From an uncultured Clostridia bacterium (GTDB lineage: Bacteria > Bacillota > Clostridia > TANB77 > CAG-508), in NCBI GenBank assembly GCA_948517135.1, contig CAORJJ010000022.1:16937-26909 (forward strand): a stretch of DNA of 9,973 nt, given 5' to 3'. Under the pieces are notes generated by a model, which did no database searches, was not told where the DNA came from, and saw nothing but the letters and a program-made list of their open reading frames with translations. The position numbers and the translations under genes are program-made. Below are positions 5,377-9,973 of the stretch, in pieces (position 1 is the first letter of the stretch; each line of letters starts with the position of its first letter).

Positions 5377-8300
5377 TTAAATTTCAGTTATATCTACTGG
5401 CTTTAAATCTTTTTCTTCAGTATCATCTTCAATAGCTTGATATAATGCATTTACAGTATCTAGTGATGTAAAACATGGTATTTTACATTCTACTGCCATT
5501 CTTCTTATCTTGAATCCATCTCTGTTTGCTTCTTTTCCTTTTGTTGGAGTGTTTATAACAAAATTAATTTTTCCTGATTCTATTAAATCAATTATACTGT
5601 TTTTTCCTTCCCATAATTTCTCAATTACAGTTGATTCAACTCCATTAGCTTTTAAGAATTTCGCAGTTCCTAATGTTGCATAAATTTCAAACCCTTTATT
5701 TTTAAACTTTTCAGCTATTGGTAACATTTCTTCTTTATCTTTATCTCTTACAGTTATTAATATTGAACCTTTTGTAGATACATTTGCACCACTTGCAATA
5801 AATGCTTTAAGTACTGCATTCTCAAACTTTTTAGAAACACCTAAAACTTCACCTGTTGATTTCATTTCAGGCCCAAGTGATGTATCTGCATTTTTGATTT
5901 TTTCAAATGAGAATACTGGCATTTTAACACATATATAATCACTTTTTTTATAAAGTCCTGTACCATATCCTAAATCTTTTAGTTTTTTACCAAGAATTAC
6001 ATTAGTTGCAATATCTATCATTGGCAAATTTGTAACTTTACTAATATATGGAACTGTTCTACTTGAACGTGGATTTACTTCAATTATATAAACTTCACCA
6101 TCACTTATGATAAATTGAATATTTAAAATTCCTATTACATTAAGTTCTTTAGCTATTTTTTCTGTATATTCTACTATTTTCTTTTCATGAGCTTTTTCAA
6201 CATTTTGAGTTGGATAAACAGAAATACTATCACCTGAGTGAACTCCAGCTCTTTCTAAATGTTCCATAATTCCTGGAATAAGTATATCTTTACCATCACA
6301 AATTGCATCAACTTCAACTTCTCTTCCCAAAATATATTTATCTACTAAAATAGGATGTTCTTGTGCAATTGTGTTAATCTCATTTACATATTCTTCAATT
6401 TCTTTATCATCATAAGCAATAGCCATACCTTGACCACCCAAAACATATGATGGTCTTACTAAAACTGGATATCCTAAGTTATTTGCAACTTTTTTAGCTT
6501 CATCTGCTGTATAAATTGTACTCCCTTTTGGTCTTAAAATTCCACAATTATTTAAAGCCTCATCAAATTCTTTTCTATCTTCTGCTCTATCCATATCAAC
6601 TTCCTGTGTTCCCATAATTTTAACACCCATATCTGATAAAGCTTTTGTTAATTTTATTGCAGTTTGACCACCAAATTGAACAATTGCACCATATGGTTTT
6701 TCTGTATTCACTATATTTTCAACATCTTCTGCTGTTAATGGTTCAAAGTATAATTTATCTGCAATATCGAAATCTGTACTTACTGTTTCTGGATTGTTGT
6801 TTACAATTATTGTTTCATATCCTTGTTTTTTTAATGCCCAAACTCCATGAACACTACAATAATCAAACTCAATACCTTGTCCAATTCTTATAGGACCTGA
6901 ACCTAGTACCATAACTTTCTTTTTATCTGTTTGCTTTACTTCGTTATCATCATCATAACTTGAATAATAGTAAGGTGTTTGAGCTTCAAATTCAGCACTA
7001 CAAGTATCAACCATTTTAAAGTTTGCTCGTATTGCATATTTATCACGTAATCTTTTTATTTCTTCTTCTGTTTTGCAAGAAAGTTTAGCAATTATCTTAT
7101 CTGTAAATCCCATCTTTTTAGCTTTTTCAAGCATTTTAGAATTCATTTGATTAAGTTCTAACTCTCTTTCCATTCTTACTAATTTATATATAATTCCTAT
7201 AAAGAATCTATCAATTGTTGTTATTTCATGAATTCTTTCAACAGATATTTCTTTCCTTATTGCTTCTGCTATTACAAAAATTCTTTCATTATCAACAATT
7301 TTTAGTCTTTCTTCTAATTCTGCTTTTTCTAGCTCTTTTAATTTATCAAGTGAAAAATATTCAACATTTTCCTCTAATGAACGAATTGCTTTCATTAAAC
7401 CAGCTTCTAAATTTGGCGCAATTGCCATAACTTCACCTGTTGCTTTCATTTGTGTGCCTAAAGTTCTACTTGCTGTAAGGAACTTTTTGAATGGCCATTT
7501 TGGAATTTTTACTACTACATAATCAAGTACTGGTTCAAAACAAGCATAAGTTTTTCCTGTTACTTCATTTTTTATTTCATCTAATGTATAACCAAGTGCA
7601 ATTTTACTTGCAACTTTTGCAATTGGATAACCAGTTGCTTTTGATGCTAAAGCTGATGAGCGGCTAACTCTTGGGTTAACTTCAATTACTGCATATTCAA
7701 AGCTTGTTGGGTTTAATGCAAATTGAACATTACATCCACCTTCAATTTTCAAAGCAGAAATTATTTTTATAGCTGATGTTCTAAGCATTTGATATTCTTT
7801 ATCTGACAATGTTTGAGATGGAGCAACTACTATACTGTCTCCTGTATGTACACCAACTGGATCTATATTTTCCATATTACAAATTGTTATACAATTTCCT
7901 TTACTATCTCTCATTACTTCGTATTCAATTTCTTTCCAACCTGTAATACATTTTTCAACTAATATCTCATTTACTCTAGACATTCTAATTCCAGAACCTG
8001 CAATCTCTTCAAGTTCTTCCATTGTCTCTGCAATACCACCTCCAGTTCCACCTAAAGTATATGCTGGTCTTATTATAACAGGTAGTCCAATTTCCTTAGT
8101 AAATTCCACAGCATCTTCAACTGTATGAACAACTTTACTTGCAATACATGGTTCTTTAATTTCTTCCATCATATCTTTAAAACATTGTCTATCTTCTGCA
8201 TTTCTTATTCCTTCTACACCAGTTCCTAAAAGCTTTACTTTCTTTTCTTTTAAAAATCCTGATTCTTCAAGTTCCATAGCTAAGTTAAGTCCAGTTTGAC

Positions 8301-8574
8301 CACCTAGATTAGGAAGTATACTATCTGGTTTTTCAATTTCAATTATTTTTTTAATAGTCTCAACTGTTAATGGTTCTATATAAATTTTATCTGCCATATT
8401 TTTATCTGTCATTATTGTTGCAGGATTAGAATTTATTAGAACAACTTCTATTCCTTCTTTTTTTAATTCTCTACAAGCTTGTGTTCCTGCATAATCGAAT
8501 TCAGCAGCTTGACCTATAATAATTGGTCCTGATCCTATTACTAAAACTTTTTTTATATTTTTATTTTTTGGCAT
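5377..8574 (-). CDS. carB: Carbamoyl-phosphate synthase large subunit
   Basis: CarB makes carbamoyl phosphate from ammonia (delivered by CarA), bicarbonate and two ATP, feeding pyrimidine and arginine synthesis. From the chosen ATG it has 1065 residues, normal for the family. The two homologous halves are visible. The first opens with VLVIGSGPIIIGQ (about residue 10) and has an ATP-grasp glycine loop LGGTGGGIA near 174-182. The second opens with VMVLGSGPIRIGQ (about 554) and has LGGQGMAIAY near 712-721. The C-terminal regulatory domain covers about 930-1065, with YATLGTAK (965-972) and INTPTK (1007-1012), regions that bind effectors such as UMP in relatives. A TTG 24 bases upstream would add eight residues, but the ATG has a strong AGGAG site and the conserved MPK start. 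It lies 33 bases after carA. No disruption is visible. Confidence 0.98.
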   Translation of the reverse strand: MPKNKNIKKVLVIGSGPIIIGQAAEFDYAGTQACRELKKEGIEVVLINSNPATIMTDKNMADKIYIEPLTVETIKKIIEIEKPDSILPNLGGQTGLNLAMELEESGFLKEKKVKLLGTGVEGIRNAEDRQCFKDMMEEIKEPCIASKVVHTVEDAVEFTKEIGLPVIIRPAYTLGGTGGGIAETMEELEEIAGSGIRMSRVNEILVEKCITGWKEIEYEVMRDSKGNCITICNMENIDPVGVHTGDSIVVAPSQTLSDKEYQMLRTSAIKIISALKIEGGCNVQFALNPTSFEYAVIEVNPRVSRSSALASKATGYPIAKVASKIALGYTLDEIKNEVTGKTYACFEPVLDYVVVKIPKWPFKKFLTASRTLGTQMKATGEVMAIAPNLEAGLMKAIRSLEENVEYFSLDKLKELEKAELEERLKIVDNERIFVIAEAIRKEISVERIHEITTIDRFFIGIIYKLVRMERELELNQMNSKMLEKAKKMGFTDKIIAKLSCKTEEEIKRLRDKYAIRANFKMVDTCSAEFEAQTPYYYSSYDDDNEVKQTDKKKVMVLGSGPIRIGQGIEFDYCSVHGVWALKKQGYETIIVNNNPETVSTDFDIADKLYFEPLTAEDVENIVNTEKPYGAIVQFGGQTAIKLTKALSDMGVKIMGTQEVDMDRAEDRKEFDEALNNCGILRPKGSTIYTADEAKKVANNLGYPVLVRPSYVLGGQGMAIAYDDKEIEEYVNEINTIAQEHPILVDKYILGREVEVDAICDGKDILIPGIMEHLERAGVHSGDSISVYPTQNVEKAHEKKIVEYTEKIAKELNVIGILNIQFIISDGEVYIIEVNPRSSRTVPYISKVTNLPMIDIATNVILGKKLKDLGYGTGLYKKSDYICVKMPVFSFEKIKNADTSLGPEMKSTGEVLGVSKKFENAVLKAFIASGANVSTKGSILITVRDKDKEEMLPIAEKFKNKGFEIYATLGTAKFLKANGVESTVIEKLWEGKNSIIDLIESGKINFVINTPTKGKEANRDGFKIRRMAVECKIPCFTSLDTVNALYQAIEDDTEEKDLKPVDITEI

Positions 8575-8580
8575 ATTTCT

Positions 8581-8587
8581 TCTCCTT
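8581..8587 (-). promoter_or_regulatory. Ribosome-binding site that decides the carB start
   Basis: The minus strand reads AAAGGAGAAGAAATATG, with AGGAG seven bases before the ATG at 8574. The alternative in-frame TTG at 8598 has no comparable site at a suitable distance, and the family begins with MPK at the ATG. Confidence 0.85.
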
Positions 8588-8607
8588 TTTTTGTCCAATT
8601 AGAAAAG

Positions 8608-9678
8608 TTAGTTAATGGACATAATTTTTACAAATTCATCAAATATGTATGCTGTATCTTCTGGGCCTGGACATGCTTCTGGGTGAAATTGTACAGTAAA
8701 TATTTTTTTATTCTTGTATCTTAATCCCTCTACTGTTCCATCATTCAAATTTATATGTGATACTTCAGCAATTTTTTTATCAACACTATCTTCAACTATA
8801 TAATAGCCATGATTTTGAGATGTAATATGTACTCTTCCTTCTTTTAAATCTTTTACTGGATGATTTGGGCCTCTATGACCATATTTTAATTTAGCTGTTT
8901 TAGCTCCTGTTGCAAGTCCCATTAATTGATGGCCTAAACAAATTCCTAAAATTGGAATATCTGTATTGTATAATTTCTTTACATTTTTTATTTGATATGT
9001 ACAATCTTCAGGATCACCAGGACCATTTGATAACATTATTCCATCTGGTTTCATTGAAATTATCTTTTCTGCTGGTGTATCTGCTGGAAATACTGTTACT
9101 TCACAATCTCTTTTTAAAAGTGAATTTACTATATTATGTTTAAATCCATAATCAATTAAAGCTACTTTTTTTGATTTTCCTTTACCATAAACTCTTATTT
9201 GTTTTGAAGTAACTTCCTCTACTACTTTTCCAACTTCATAAGCTTTAATTTTTTCCATTATTTCATCAATATTATTAATACTTGATGTAACATATCCTTT
9301 CATAGTTCCTGCATCTCTAAGAATTTTAGTTAATTTTCTAGTATTAATATTCGTTAATCCTGGAATTTTATAATCTCTTAAAAATTTGTCTAAATTATAT
9401 TTGGTTCTGAAATTACTTTCAAAATCTGCAAGTTCATGTATAAAAACTGCTTTTGCCCAAATTCTATCAGACTCTGTATCTTCTGGTATTACTCCATAAT
9501 TGCCTATTAGTGGGTATGTCATTACAATCCCTTGGCCTGCATATGAAGGATCTGTAAAAGTTTCAATATATCCAGCCATTCCTGTGTTAAATACAACTTC
9601 ACAAGCTGTATCCATAGTAACTCCAATTCTCTCTCCTTCAAAAATTTCACCATTTTCAAGCACTAAATATCCTACCAT
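8608..9678 (-). CDS. carA: Carbamoyl-phosphate synthase small subunit (glutamine amidotransferase)
   Basis: CarA hydrolyses glutamine and passes ammonia through a tunnel to CarB. The 356-residue length is normal. Residues 1-130 form the CPSase small-chain domain (VFNTGMAGYIET at 29-40, TDPSYAGQ at 42-49). Residues about 171-356 form a class I amidotransferase, with the nucleophile Cys247 in LGICLGHQ, and His332 and Glu334 in FHPEACPGP completing the triad. GHRGPNHPV at 267-275 is also typical. The ATG at 9678 follows AAGGGAG with five A residues between. It is first in the carAB operon. A terminator 29 bases upstream and no room for a promoter imply readthrough control from a distal promoter. 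No pyr or arg genes are visible beside it, so its pathway assignment rests on CarB's general role. Confidence 0.98.
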   Translation of the reverse strand: MVGYLVLENGEIFEGERIGVTMDTACEVVFNTGMAGYIETFTDPSYAGQGIVMTYPLIGNYGVIPEDTESDRIWAKAVFIHELADFESNFRTKYNLDKFLRDYKIPGLTNINTRKLTKILRDAGTMKGYVTSSINNIDEIMEKIKAYEVGKVVEEVTSKQIRVYGKGKSKKVALIDYGFKHNIVNSLLKRDCEVTVFPADTPAEKIISMKPDGIMLSNGPGDPEDCTYQIKNVKKLYNTDIPILGICLGHQLMGLATGAKTAKLKYGHRGPNHPVKDLKEGRVHITSQNHGYYIVEDSVDKKIAEVSHINLNDGTVEGLRYKNKKIFTVQFHPEACPGPEDTAYIFDEFVKIMSIN

Positions 9679-9706
9679 TTTTTCTCCCTTTCTTTTTAAT
9701 TTTCCT

Positions 9707-9736
9707 AAAAAAAAACACTAAATAAATTTAGTGTTT
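9707..9736 (-). terminator. Intrinsic terminator in the carA leader, candidate attenuator
   Basis: On the minus strand a perfect 10-bp stem AAACACTAAA / TTTAGTGTTT with a 4-base loop is followed directly by six more T residues, making nine in a row. It ends 29 bases before the carA start codon. Only 28 bases, mostly ribosome-binding site, separate the two, so carAB transcripts must read through it. Its 5' arm overlaps the stop codon of the leader ORF. Confidence 0.9.
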
Positions 9737-9854
9737 AAAAACAAATATTATTAAATCTAAAAATTGAGAATGTAAATAAAACTATTAAATAAATAGCCAT
9801 AACACTTGAAACATTTATATTTTCAGTTGTTTTTAGTCTATTTAAAATTTTCAT
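9735..9854 (-). CDS. Candidate 39-residue leader peptide of the carAB operon
   Basis: I translated this short frame by hand: ATG at 9854, TAA at 9737-9735. It begins MKILNRLKTTENINVSS and continues with a hydrophobic stretch (MAIYLIVLFTFSIFRF, residues 19-34). GGAAGGG lies six bases before the ATG, a good ribosome-binding site. The predicted promoter ends about 35 bases upstream, so the ORF sits near the start of the transcript. Its stop codon overlaps the ascending arm of the terminator. This position is that of a leader peptide that couples ribosome position to attenuation, as with pyrL before E. coli pyrBI. The hydrophobic part may be only a by-product of U-rich codons, or it may be a small membrane peptide. 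Expression is unproven. Confidence 0.55.
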   Translation of the reverse strand: MKILNRLKTTENINVSSVMAIYLIVLFTFSIFRFNNICF

Positions 9855-9888
9855 TATTTTTCCCTTCCATTTATTTACACTATATATA

Positions 9889-9917
9889 ATTTTAACATAT
9901 TATAAAATTAATTGCAA
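9889..9917 (-). promoter_or_regulatory. Probable sigma-A promoter of the carAB leader
   Basis: The minus strand has TTGCAA (9917-9912), a 17-base spacer and TAAAAT (9894-9889). Each box has one or two mismatches to consensus. The predicted start near 9882 gives a leader of about 200 bases before carA, containing the short ORF and the terminator hairpin. An off-window promoter is also possible. Confidence 0.7.
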
Positions 9918-9952
9918 GTAGTTAATTTTCTTTATAATAAAATAAAAGTGAA

Positions 9953-9973
9953 ATTTAAGGATAAGCCCTAAAT
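9953..9973 (-). terminator. Possible weak terminator of a gene beyond the right edge
   Basis: On the minus strand ATTTAGGG and CCTTAAAT can pair as an 8-bp stem with one G-U pair and a 5-base loop, followed by a loosely T-rich stretch. The T-run is interrupted, and the window edge cuts off the context, so this is tentative. Confidence 0.3.

Noticed and set aside
6645..7430. Two plus-strand open frames opposite carB (6645-6893 and 7215-7430)
   Set aside because: Both are antisense to conserved CarB coding sequence, with low-complexity Leu/Phe/Gln composition and no convincing promoter.
8910..9721. Plus-strand open frames opposite carA (8910-9143 and 9500-9721)
   Set aside because: They mirror conserved CarA motifs in another frame. 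The second ends inside the leader region, but its composition follows the carA complement.
9679..9973. PyrR-binding site or known riboswitch in the carA leader
   Set aside because: I looked for the PyrR loop consensus and for conserved riboswitch cores and saw neither; only the ORF and a single terminator hairpin are evident.
9904..9973. Minus-strand open stretch at the right edge as the end of an upstream gene
   Set aside because: It is short, reads like non-coding A+T-rich sequence (mostly Phe, Ile, Lys, Leu) and overlaps the predicted promoter; other frames are closed.

Overview
This window looks like a stretch of chromosome from a low-G+C Bacillota, probably a member of Clostridia. It is very A+T-rich. 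Ribosome-binding sites are strong GGAGG types, several promoters are near-perfect sigma-A matches with 17-base spacers, and the gene families (YtrA-type GntR/ABC operon, TetR next to an acyl-CoA synthetase, separate carA and carB) are typical of that group. The species cannot be named from this sequence. Every supported gene lies on the minus strand, so transcription runs from high to low coordinates. I see no mobile element, tRNA, rRNA or CRISPR array.

Layout in transcription order. (1) 9973-9679: a 295-base region without a large gene. It holds a possible weak terminator of an off-window gene, a good promoter (9889-9917), a 39-codon leader ORF (9735-9854) and a textbook intrinsic terminator (9707-9736) immediately before carA. 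No promoter fits between that terminator and carA, so it is best read as an attenuator of carAB. (2) 9678-5377: carA and carB, the two subunits of carbamoyl-phosphate synthase, both intact. (3) 5376-2013: a three-gene operon of ABC ATPase, large ABC-2-type permease and YtrA-family GntR repressor. It is driven by a perfect-consensus promoter whose -10 box lies inside a 15-bp-arm inverted repeat. The same palindrome reads as an intrinsic terminator for transcripts arriving from carB. The operon ends in an A+T-rich hairpin. (4) 1976-1592: a single small unrecognised gene (83 codons) with its own perfect-consensus promoter, flanking repeats, a G+C-rich terminator and codon use unlike its neighbours. 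(5) 1572-1: a promoter, a TetR-family regulator and the first 309 codons of a long-chain acyl-CoA synthetase that runs off the left edge.

Functionally the window joins pyrimidine/arginine precursor synthesis (carAB), a self-regulated export system of the kind often tied to cell-envelope stress, a small orphan gene, and a regulator-enzyme pair for fatty acid activation. The points most worth following are the carAB leader with its candidate leader peptide and attenuator, the dual-use operator/terminator before the ABC operon, and the small orphan gene.
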